The position numbers and the translations under genes are program-made. Shown here piece by piece: positions 1-5,759 of a stretch of DNA of 21,967 nt. Position 1 is the stretch's first letter. The number at the start of each line of letters is the position of its first letter. Source of the stretch: Bacteroidetes bacterium UBA6161. Its GTDB lineage: Bacteria > Bacteroidota > Bacteroidia > NS11-12g > UBA955. The stretch covers positions 1 through 21,967 of the forward strand of contig DIUJ01000023.1 in the NCBI GenBank assembly GCA_002422315.1, in the 5' to 3' direction. The notes beneath the pieces are model-generated. The model did not search any database. It had not been told where the DNA came from and worked only from the letters and a program-made list of their open reading frames with translations.

Positions 1-2
1 GC

Positions 3-38
3 AAAAAAAAGGCGTATGCTTCGGGGGAAGCATACGCC
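3..38 (-). terminator. Strong rho-independent terminator, minus strand
   Basis: A perfect 12-bp stem (27-38 with 11-22) with a 4-nt loop at 23-26 is followed, on the minus strand, by eight T residues (10-3). It is G+C-rich compared with its surroundings. No minus-strand protein gene ends nearby (the closest stop is at 362), so it most likely ends the structured RNA just upstream or works as an attenuator. Confidence 0.8.
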
Positions 39-200
39 AAGGTTTAAACTTACGAAAAAACCTTAAACACAATTAGCTAAGCACCTTTAGGGTGATTTTT
101 TTCCTTTAACGGTTCGCACAAACCAGGAAATATTTTATAAGGTTATAAAACCTTTAGTATAAGAACTTGCACGACCTATTGTTTACAAGTCCGATGCCAC
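3..200 (-). ncRNA. Candidate structured small RNA or 5' leader ending in an intrinsic terminator
   Basis: Not a recognised family. Read on the minus strand, the stretch is dense in local stems and has no convincing ORF. The stems (window coordinates) are 186-192 with 163-169 (7 bp, one G-U); 149-154 with 139-144 (6 bp, 4-nt loop); 125-130 with 100-105, enclosing 121-124 with 111-114; 91-94 with 82-85; and 58-64 with 39-45 (7 bp). The last element is a 12-bp terminator hairpin. A TATTTTG at 213-207 is one base short of the usual TAnnTTTG and would place the 5' end near 200, giving an RNA of about 200 nt. It could be a free-standing sRNA, including a 6S-like RNA by size, or an attenuating leader for a gene left of the window. 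Stems were paired by eye; no covariance model was available. Confidence 0.45.
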
Positions 201-361
201 AGAATTCAAAATACTGATTTTCATTATTTTAATAAAATACCGCTGAAAAAAGAGTGTTTCATATTTATCATTTTGAGAATATATGGCGCTATAAACAGCG
301 ATTTTGAGAATAAAAACGAGGCTATTTCAGAAATAAAATGGGTTTACTGTAAAAAGAATCT
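201..361. other. Non-coding spacer with a short direct repeat flanking a small hairpin
   Basis: No supportable gene lies between the left-edge RNA and the phosphatase stop codon. A 12-bp direct repeat, ATTTTGAGAATA, occurs at 270-281 and 301-312. Between the copies is a 4-bp inverted repeat (287-290 with 297-300). A short plus-strand ORF covering 273-467 has no recognisable features and runs into the phosphatase gene, so it is not called. Confidence 0.5.
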
Positions 362-988
362 TTACAATGTTTGTATCCTTTCTAAGTGTTCTTTGCAATT
401 GTGTTTTAGAATTCTAAATTTTGCCCCCTCTTCTTGTTCTAAAATATACAATCCCAAATTAGAATGATCAAACAATTGCATATCGCTCAAAGGCTTTCCT
501 GTTAACAAACATAAAAATCCTCTAAGGGCCCGTCCATGTGAAGATACAAGTATTTTGCTCTGACTCTGCAAAAGGAGTTCTTCTTTAAACTCCAACTGCC
601 TTTGCATCATTTGCAAAGGACTCTCGCCACCTTCTACTGCGTAATCCAGATTTCCTTTACCCCATTCTCTTACTATACTGTAAAACATTTCCTTTTGCTC
701 TGTATCGCTATGCTTACCTTCCATTATCCCCCAGTTTATTTCGTTTAAACCATAATGCGATTTATGCGGTATTCCCATTTTGATAAATCCCTCTACACTT
801 TGAATTGCTCTCTTTAGCTGTGAGGTATATACCACTTCAAAGCCCTCTAGTTTGTATTTTGAATAAAACAACTCTGCTTGTTTTCTGCCAAATTCATTCA
901 AGTCCGAATTTATGCCACTACCTTGAATTATGTCCAACTTATTATAGTCTGTTTGACCATGTCTAATTATATAAAGCAGTTTACTCAA
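362..988 (-). CDS. Histidine phosphatase family protein (phosphoglycerate mutase-like)
   Basis: Cytoplasmic phosphohydrolase of the histidine phosphatase clan; the substrate cannot be told from sequence. Numbered from the TTG start, the RHGQ signature is at residues 9-12 with phospho-acceptor His10. Further catalytic-pocket residues are Arg60 (in TSQLKR), Glu83 (in LNEINWG) and the second His151 (in VSSHGR). The 208-residue length is normal. An in-frame ATG at 1045 would add 19 residues, but it lies inside a good promoter -7 box (1050-1043) and the extra residues precede the first beta strand. A TTG at 988 puts the RHG motif where the family has it and follows an A-rich stretch, so I chose it. 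The gene is divergent from the PIG-L gene. Members include cobalamin-pathway phosphatases and broad-specificity sugar phosphatases; no cob gene is visible here. Confidence 0.85.
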   Translation of the reverse strand: MSKLLYIIRHGQTDYNKLDIIQGSGINSDLNEFGRKQAELFYSKYKLEGFEVVYTSQLKRAIQSVEGFIKMGIPHKSHYGLNEINWGIMEGKHSDTEQKEMFYSIVREWGKGNLDYAVEGGESPLQMMQRQLEFKEELLLQSQSKILVSSHGRALRGFLCLLTGKPLSDMQLFDHSNLGLYILEQEEGAKFRILKHNCKEHLERIQTL

Positions 989-1042
989 TTTTTTTCTTTT
1001 TATAATATACCATACAAACGAACTATCCCCCCAAAACAAATA

Positions 1043-1050
1043 CAAAAATA
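1043..1050 (-). promoter_or_regulatory. Candidate promoter -7 box for the histidine phosphatase gene
   Basis: The minus strand reads TATTTTTG, an exact match to the Bacteroidota -7 consensus TAnnTTTG. I see no clear TTG at the matching upstream distance. It overlaps the upstream ATG (1045-1043), which argues for the TTG start at 988 and a leader of about 50 nt. Confidence 0.4.
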
Positions 1051-1145
1051 CTTAATCTAACTACAGTAAAAACCAGTATTCTCATTTTGATAAAAAAAAC
1101 AAAACGCCCTCCCTCGCATATTTAAACACTTTAAACTTTAATTCT

Positions 1146-1175
1146 TTTGTATTTAAAAAGTAAATACTAATTTTC
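1146..1175 (+). promoter_or_regulatory. Candidate promoter of the PIG-L deacetylase gene, with an inverted repeat in the spacer
   Basis: TTTG at 1146-1149 and TAATTTTC at 1168-1175 (one mismatch to TAnnTTTG) are 18 nt apart, and the box ends 20 nt before the ATG. A 6-bp inverted repeat (1149-1154 with 1162-1167) fills the spacer, a position suited to a regulator or simply AT-rich chance. Confidence 0.4.
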
Positions 1176-1195
1176 GCATCCGAAACCCATGTCCT

Positions 1196-3727
1196 ATGAA
1201 AATTAAACTATATACACTTCTTCCCTTTTTATCCTTTCTCCTTAATGTTCACTCTCAAAGCATGCAAAGTGCTGAAATTTATGAATCCATTCAAAAAATC
1301 AAAGAAACCCAAAGTGTATTATACATTGCAGCCCATCCGGATGATGAGAATACAAGAGTCATTAGCTACTTAAGTAAAGAGAAAAAATATAGGGTCGCTT
1401 ACTTGTCTTTGACAAGGGGTGACGGTGGGCAAAATTTAATTGGACCAGAACAAGGAATAGAACTGGGTGCTATTCGAAGTTATGAATTAATGCAAGCTAG
1501 AAAAATAGATGGTGCAGAACAATATTTTACAAGAGCTTACGATTTTGGATATTCTAAAAATCCAGAAGAAACTTTTAACAATTGGGAAGAAGACAGCATA
1601 CTGCAAGATGTGGTTTGGATAATCAGAACCTTCAAACCAGATATTATAATTACACGCTTCCCAACCACTGGCGAAGGTGGACATGGACACCATACCGCCT
1701 CCGCTATGCTCGCAGAAAAAGCAATAGTGGCAGCAAAAGACCCCAAAGCGTATCCTCATCAACTACAATTCACCTCAATTTGGAATTGCAATACCCTGCT
1801 ATGGAATACTTTTAAGTTTGGCGACAGAAACACTACAGCAGAAGACCAAATAAAAATAAATGTGGGGACATACAATCCTCTTACAGGTGTATATACAGGA
1901 GAAATAGCGTCCTATAGCCGAAGCAAACATGCAAGCCAAGGATTTGGTACAAACCCTCAAAAAGGAGAAATACTGGAATATTTCAAACCTATAATATCAC
2001 AAAACAAGTCCCAAAATCTTATGCAGAATGCAAATACCTCATGGGAGTTTTTAATACCAAATAAAAAAACAAGAAACAAGATCCTTAAACTATTTTCTAC
2101 TATCGAAAAAAACTACGACTTTAGAAATCCAGGAGCTTCTTTGGAACAACTAGTAGAATTAAAAACTCTTTTGAGTTTGCACATAAGCTCTGAAAATTCC
2201 TTTTGGATTCACAAAAAAATAGAACTTTTAAACCAAGTTATAAGTCAATGCATTGGATTAGATATACATATACATAGCGACAAAGAATATTTACCAAGCG
2301 GATCTAATCATACTTTCAAACTTAGCTATTGCATCAATCCAAAATATAGTAGTATTATACAGCATTTAAATCTTACAATTTGGGGTCAAAAATTAAACTT
2401 AGTTATTACTAAATCTTGCAACGACACCCTTATAAACCTTGCTATTCCAGAAAACCAATCTTATAGTTTCCCATATTGGCTACATAAACCCGTTGCAAAC
2501 AATCTTTTTGCTAAAAATACCCCTGAAAAGGAGGGTAAAGCGATACAAAAATCTTTGTTAAACTATACTGCAAGCTACACTATCAATTTTCCAAAGACCT
2601 CGCAAATATCTATAGAGTCTACAATAGATTATACAACACTCGACCCCTCCAAAGGACTAGTTAAAAACACCTGTTTCGTAGTTCCAAAAGCCACTATACA
2701 ACCATTAAAAGAGAAATTTTACCTCATACACTCCGATACTGTGTATATTTTAGAAATCCCTCTCCTAATTCAAAAAAACGATACCGCAGAAATGTATACA
2801 ATCGATGTGAATTTACCTTTAGGTTTTACCTTACTCAACTATAAAGAAGAACTATCTATTAATAAAAATGAGACTGAGAAAAATGTAGTTATACGAATAA
2901 AAACAAAACCTTCGAATACCCCTAATTTACAACCGTTAAGCATTTCTTATAAGCTAATAAGTGAAAACGATACTCAAACTGGATATTATAAAAAGATAAG
3001 TTACGAACATATACCAAATTTTTTGCTGCAATACGATGCCACTAGTACCTTATATCTTTTAAACATACAAAAAGAACACATCCAAAATATAGGTACTATC
3101 GGATACATCCCAGGGTCTGGAGACAAAATAGCCGAAGTACTCAAAGAGATTGGCATAAATATAGAAATGATAGACATTGAAAAAATAAAAAACCTTGAAG
3201 AACTTAGCAAATTCAGTACAATTCTTACAGGAATAAGGGCCTATAATACAAATACAGGCATAGTAAAAACAAAAAGCATAATGGACCAATATGTACTAAA
3301 AGGAGGAAAACTTGTAGTACAATACAATACCGAAAACAGAATAGGCCCATTGCTTGTAAACCCTGCCCCCGACAAAAGTTTGCAAATTAGCAGAAACCGG
3401 GTTACGGACGAAAAGGCACCCATTACATTTATCAATCCAAACCATGAATTGATAAACCAACCTTTTAAACTAAGCAGCAAAGAATTTGATTCTTGGGTTC
3501 AGGAAAGAGGGATATATTTTGCAGCAGAGCCAAACGAAAAGAACAATACGGGATGGCAAGCTATCCTGAGTATGCAGGACCCAAGTGAAAGCCCCCTAAG
3601 GGGAAGCCTAGTATACAAAGACTTTGAAAAAGGCAGAGTTATTTATACAGGACTGGTACTATTTCGTCAAATTCCGAATGGAAACGAAGGGGCAATAAAG
3701 CTCCTTATCAATTTGATTCACAAATAA
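1196..3727 (+). CDS. Secreted PIG-L (LmbE-like) deacetylase with C-terminal GATase-like domain
   Basis: Predicted zinc-dependent N-deacetylase of the PIG-L/LmbE family, exported to the periplasm or beyond. Residues 1-20 form a signal peptide (charged start, hydrophobic core, cleavage near VHSQS). The catalytic domain covers about 25-270. It has the AHPDDE motif (His47, Asp49, Asp50, Glu51) and a GGHGHH motif (His163, His165, His166) supplying the other expected zinc and active-site residues. The middle, about 350-610, looks like beta-sandwich sequence without a family I can name. From about 630 to the end, the pattern GYIPGSGD, a helix, then ILTGIRAYNT resembles class I glutamine amidotransferase-like (ThuA-type) folds; no catalytic Cys is evident. 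At 843 residues it is far longer than single-domain PIG-L enzymes. The likely substrate is an N-acetylated sugar or glycoconjugate. It stands alone, divergent from the phosphatase. Confidence 0.85.
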   Translation: MKIKLYTLLPFLSFLLNVHSQSMQSAEIYESIQKIKETQSVLYIAAHPDDENTRVISYLSKEKKYRVAYLSLTRGDGGQNLIGPEQGIELGAIRSYELMQARKIDGAEQYFTRAYDFGYSKNPEETFNNWEEDSILQDVVWIIRTFKPDIIITRFPTTGEGGHGHHTASAMLAEKAIVAAKDPKAYPHQLQFTSIWNCNTLLWNTFKFGDRNTTAEDQIKINVGTYNPLTGVYTGEIASYSRSKHASQGFGTNPQKGEILEYFKPIISQNKSQNLMQNANTSWEFLIPNKKTRNKILKLFSTIEKNYDFRNPGASLEQLVELKTLLSLHISSENSFWIHKKIELLNQVISQCIGLDIHIHSDKEYLPSGSNHTFKLSYCINPKYSSIIQHLNLTIWGQKLNLVITKSCNDTLINLAIPENQSYSFPYWLHKPVANNLFAKNTPEKEGKAIQKSLLNYTASYTINFPKTSQISIESTIDYTTLDPSKGLVKNTCFVVPKATIQPLKEKFYLIHSDTVYILEIPLLIQKNDTAEMYTIDVNLPLGFTLLNYKEELSINKNETEKNVVIRIKTKPSNTPNLQPLSISYKLISENDTQTGYYKKISYEHIPNFLLQYDATSTLYLLNIQKEHIQNIGTIGYIPGSGDKIAEVLKEIGINIEMIDIEKIKNLEELSKFSTILTGIRAYNTNTGIVKTKSIMDQYVLKGGKLVVQYNTENRIGPLLVNPAPDKSLQISRNRVTDEKAPITFINPNHELINQPFKLSSKEFDSWVQERGIYFAAEPNEKNNTGWQAILSMQDPSESPLRGSLVYKDFEKGRVIYTGLVLFRQIPNGNEGAIKLLINLIHK

Positions 3728-3761
3728 AAACAGGTTTAGAAATAATTTTTCAAAAAAAACC

Positions 3762-3791
3762 TTGTTGTAGAAAATCAAATTGCTATATTTG
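3762..3791 (+). promoter_or_regulatory. Textbook Bacteroidota promoter for tRNA-Arg
   Basis: TTG at 3762-3764 and a perfect TATATTTG at 3784-3791 are separated by 19 nt. The box ends 19 nt before the first base of the tRNA, leaving a short 5' leader for processing. This is one of the best promoter matches in the window. Confidence 0.75.
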
Positions 3792-3810
3792 CACCTCCAA
3801 AAAAGGAAAA

Positions 3811-3884
3811 GGTCCGATAGCTCAGCTGGATAGAGCAACTGCCTTCTAAGCAGTAGGTCACAGGTTCGAATCCTGTTCGGATCA
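3811..3884 (+). tRNA. trnR: tRNA-Arg (anticodon TCT)
   Basis: A full cloverleaf can be drawn. The acceptor stem pairs 3811-3817 with 3877-3883 (7 bp, one G-U). The D arm has stem 3820-3823 with 3833-3836. The anticodon arm has stem 3838-3842 with 3850-3854 and loop CTTCTAA, giving anticodon TCT at 3845-3847. The variable loop has 5 nt (3855-3859). The T arm has stem 3860-3864 with 3872-3876 and loop TTCGAAT. The discriminator is A3884. The terminal CCA is not encoded and must be added by nucleotidyltransferase. It decodes AGA/AGG. The gene is single, with its own promoter and terminator. Confidence 0.97.
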
Positions 3885-3890
3885 CTTAGA

Positions 3891-3930
3891 AAAAAAAGGT
3901 TAAAAATCTGATGGTTTTTAGCCTTTTTTT
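3891..3930 (+). terminator. Rho-independent terminator of tRNA-Arg
   Basis: GG plus TTAAAAA at 3898-3906 pairs with TTTTTAG plus CC at 3915-3923 (one G-U pair). The stem is extended by an A-run on the left and a run of seven T on the right (3924-3930), with an 8-nt loop. Because of the flanking A and T runs it could also act on the minus strand. Confidence 0.75.
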
Positions 3931-3947
3931 ATAGGTAAGAATGTATA

Positions 3948-3981
3948 TGCTTGTTGTTTAAAAAATTTTACACAACAAGCA
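3948..3981. repeat. Long imperfect inverted repeat upstream of the beta-barrel gene
   Basis: TGCTTGTTGT at 3948-3957 is perfectly complementary to 3972-3981. After one mismatch the pairing continues inward with A/T pairs, so nearly the whole 34 bp is a dyad. No T-run follows on either strand, so it does not look like a terminator. It sits about 100 bp before the ATG at 4080 and may be an operator or an mRNA structure. The rest of 3885-4079 holds only AT-rich spacer. Confidence 0.45.
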
Positions 3982-4079
3982 ACAAAACCTTACTCAAGTC
4001 AATGCAAAATGGCCGAATTAAAAAAATTAAGGTTAATTTTTGAGGTATTTTTATTTTATTTGCGTTTTACTTTAGGACT

Positions 4080-4784
4080 ATGAAGAAAATATTACTTACT
4101 TTCGCCTTGACTATATCAATGATTTACAATGTATTATCTCAAAATAAAGGGTATGAATTATCTTTGAGTGTGGGAAGTGTAATACCTATTGGAGATTTCG
4201 CAAGTAAAGACCAATATGAAAAAAATTCAGGGTATGCAAATTCAGGAACAAGTTTTGATTTACGATTTTCTAAACAATTTGAGAATAACTGGGGATTTAT
4301 TGTAATTGGAAAACTTCAATTTAATCCACTAGATGTTGATGCAATAAATACTCAAATAATGAACGATAATAATAGCTTAACCAGAATATCTTCAAGTGTT
4401 ACTCCTTGGATAAATAATGGCTTCTTATTTGGTACCATGTACGAGAAACCAATAGATAAATTTTCTGTAGAAGGAAGGGTTTTATTTGGGTATTTAGCTA
4501 ATCGTTCACCTGAATATGATATAGATGCATATTTTGGACAGCAATTTTTAAATATTAGTACTGAATCAAAAAAATCAAATGCATTTGCTTTTAACTTAGG
4601 ATCAAGTCTAAAATACGAAATCACAAAACAATTCATCGCAAAGTTTAACATTGATATTTTCAGAACTAAACCAGAATTTGTGAACGTAGAAACTCAATCC
4701 AATGTTGGCTTTTCAGATATAGTTACTTTCAAACAACCAATCAACACTTTTAATGTATCGATTGGATTGGGATTTCGTTTCTAA
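4080..4784 (+). CDS. Outer-membrane beta-barrel protein, function unknown
   Basis: Predicted outer-membrane protein of 234 residues. Residues 1-20 are a signal peptide (MKK, a hydrophobic core, cleavage near VLSQN). The mature part alternates polar and hydrophobic residues in short strands such as YELSLSVGSVIP, FAFNLGSSLKYEI and FNVSIGLGFRF. The protein ends in Phe preceded by a short amphipathic strand, the usual C-terminal signature of a barrel inserted by BAM. The size fits an 8-stranded barrel of the OmpW/porin-family-like group common in Bacteroidota. There are no catalytic motifs, so a specific role cannot be given. It has its own transcription unit after the tRNA terminator and is convergent with the Gre-like gene, only 18 bp from its stop codon. 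An AT-rich upstream region has a poor promoter match, so none is called. Confidence 0.75.
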   Translation: MKKILLTFALTISMIYNVLSQNKGYELSLSVGSVIPIGDFASKDQYEKNSGYANSGTSFDLRFSKQFENNWGFIVIGKLQFNPLDVDAINTQIMNDNNSLTRISSSVTPWINNGFLFGTMYEKPIDKFSVEGRVLFGYLANRSPEYDIDAYFGQQFLNISTESKKSNAFAFNLGSSLKYEITKQFIAKFNIDIFRTKPEFVNVETQSNVGFSDIVTFKQPINTFNVSIGLGFRF

Positions 4785-4802
4785 TCCTTAATCCCCCCGC
4801 CT

Positions 4803-5255
4803 CTACCATACTTCTTCTATCACAAATATTTTTCCATTAAATTCAAAACTGTCTCCCACTTTTTTATTTAAAAGATACTGAGCAAGAGGGGCAATGGGAG
4901 AGATACATTGTATTTCTTTTGCATCTATACTTATTTTACCCCATGCAATAGAGATATAAAACCAATTTCCATTTAGCTTAACCAAAGAACCGGAGGCTAC
5001 AACTTTACCTGAATAAGGCAAGGACTGATGGAATACCATAGCCATTTTGTTTGTTAGCTTTATTTGTTCCGCCATTTTATTAAATTCTTGTTGTTTCATT
5101 TCCCCTTCGGTTTCGTATTTATCTCCAGCAGAACTTTTTACGGCAGTATCGTTAGTATCTGTTAAGGACCTTAAACTGTTCTTTAACATTTCTAATTTGT
5201 TTTCTAATTCCTTTTTTAAACTGCTAAGCAGTTTTTCTTTTGTAGCTACACTCAT
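4803..5255 (-). CDS. Gre-like (GreA/GreB-type) transcription elongation factor homologue
   Basis: Predicted cytoplasmic protein of 150 residues with GreA/GreB layout. An N-terminal helical hairpin (about 5-75, Lys/Glu-rich coiled coil) is interrupted by AGDKYETEGEM at 43-53. A C-terminal FKBP-like domain (about 82-149) has the typical ISPIAPLAQYLLNKKVGD pattern followed by G-x-x-F-x-I. Canonical GreA carries GDLSE at the hairpin tip, with Asp and Glu three residues apart acting on the RNA polymerase metal site. Here Asp45 and Glu48 keep that spacing. Relatives in Bacteroidota are sometimes labelled 3-oxoacyl-ACP synthase, which this sequence does not support. The ATG at 5255 was chosen because the longer TTG start (5273) lies inside the promoter -7 box. 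Whether it acts as a true cleavage factor is inference. Confidence 0.75.
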   Translation of the reverse strand: MSVATKEKLLSSLKKELENKLEMLKNSLRSLTDTNDTAVKSSAGDKYETEGEMKQQEFNKMAEQIKLTNKMAMVFHQSLPYSGKVVASGSLVKLNGNWFYISIAWGKISIDAKEIQCISPIAPLAQYLLNKKVGDSFEFNGKIFVIEEVW

Positions 5256-5270
5256 TTCTAAAAATAATTG

Positions 5271-5278
5271 CAAAGTTA
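5271..5278 (-). promoter_or_regulatory. Candidate -7 box of the Gre-like gene
   Basis: The minus strand reads TAACTTTG, an exact TAnnTTTG match, 15 nt before the ATG at 5255. The upstream element is weak (TTTTCG about 22 nt further up). It lies back to back with the RRM gene promoter at 5291-5320. Confidence 0.5.
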
Positions 5279-5290
5279 TTTTTATTTTTC

Positions 5291-5320
5291 TTTGATATAT
5301 CGAAAATTAAATTACCTTTG
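5291..5320 (+). promoter_or_regulatory. Promoter of the RRM protein gene
   Basis: TTTG at 5291-5294, an 18-nt spacer and a perfect TACCTTTG at 5313-5320. The ATG is 91 nt downstream, giving an mRNA leader of roughly 85 nt that contains an unbroken 24-nt purine tract at 5330-5353. Such a long leader is unusual in this window and fits post-transcriptional control. Confidence 0.65.
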
Positions 5321-5411
5321 ACCTCAGTTAAGGGAAAGAAAGGAAAAGAAAAGTATTCAATTACAATCCTATCCGATTAGACCCAAATAAGAAATTTTAA
5401 TTTAAAAACAA

Positions 5412-5657
5412 ATGACCATTTACGTAGGAAACCTTAGCTTCAGAGCAAGCGAGGAACAGTTAACAGATCTATTCAGCCAATTTGGCGAAGTAAGTTCAGC
5501 AAAAATCATCACAGACAAATTCACAGGCCGTTCAAAAGGTTTTGCATTTATCGAAATGAACGATGATTCTGCAGCACAACGCGCTATTGATGCCCTAAAC
5601 GAAAAAGAATTCCAACAAAGAAATCTTAAAGTTAACCAAGCAAGACCAAAGGATTAA
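5412..5657 (+). CDS. Single-RRM RNA-binding protein
   Basis: Small cytoplasmic RNA-binding protein of 81 residues that is almost entirely one RNA recognition motif. RNP2 is IYVGNL at 3-8 and RNP1 is KGFAFIEM at 42-49. The beta-alpha-beta-beta-alpha-beta order is complete, ending at VNQARPKD. Aromatic residues are at the expected RNA-stacking positions (Tyr4, Phe44, Phe46). Proteins of this type are widespread in cyanobacteria and Bacteroidota, where some are global post-transcriptional regulators; the RNA targets here are unknown. The ATG start is fixed by RNP2 directly after it. The gene is monocistronic, between its own promoter and a strong terminator, and divergent from the Gre-like gene. 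Confidence 0.93.
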   Translation: MTIYVGNLSFRASEEQLTDLFSQFGEVSSAKIITDKFTGRSKGFAFIEMNDDSAAQRAIDALNEKEFQQRNLKVNQARPKD

Positions 5658-5682
5658 TTTTATATATTGATTCCTAGTATCT

Positions 5683-5717
5683 AAAAACACATGACCTAAA
5701 TCATGTGTTTTTTTTTT
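5683..5717 (+). terminator. Rho-independent terminator of the RRM gene
   Basis: A perfect 12-bp stem, 5683-5694 with 5701-5712, and a 6-nt loop are followed by further T residues to 5717. The ATG at 5703 that opens the longest version of the next ORF lies inside the right arm of this stem, so it is not the start of the desaturase-family gene. Confidence 0.9.
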
Positions 5718-5759
5718 GCCTATCTTCTTCTATTTTATTTAATTCGCAACTTATTAAAA

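Noticed and set aside
273..467. Plus-strand ORF of 64 residues at the left edge
   Set aside because: Cys- and Asn-rich sequence with no motif, no promoter, and its second half is antisense to the phosphatase gene.
3732..3762. Possible terminator hairpin after the PIG-L gene (AGGTTT with AAACCT)
   Set aside because: Only 6 bp with a 19-nt loop and no T-run; it also reaches into the tRNA promoter.
5703..5759. N-terminal extension of the sterol desaturase family protein
   Set aside because: The ATG is inside the right arm of the preceding terminator, and its codons read the T-tract as Phe repeats.
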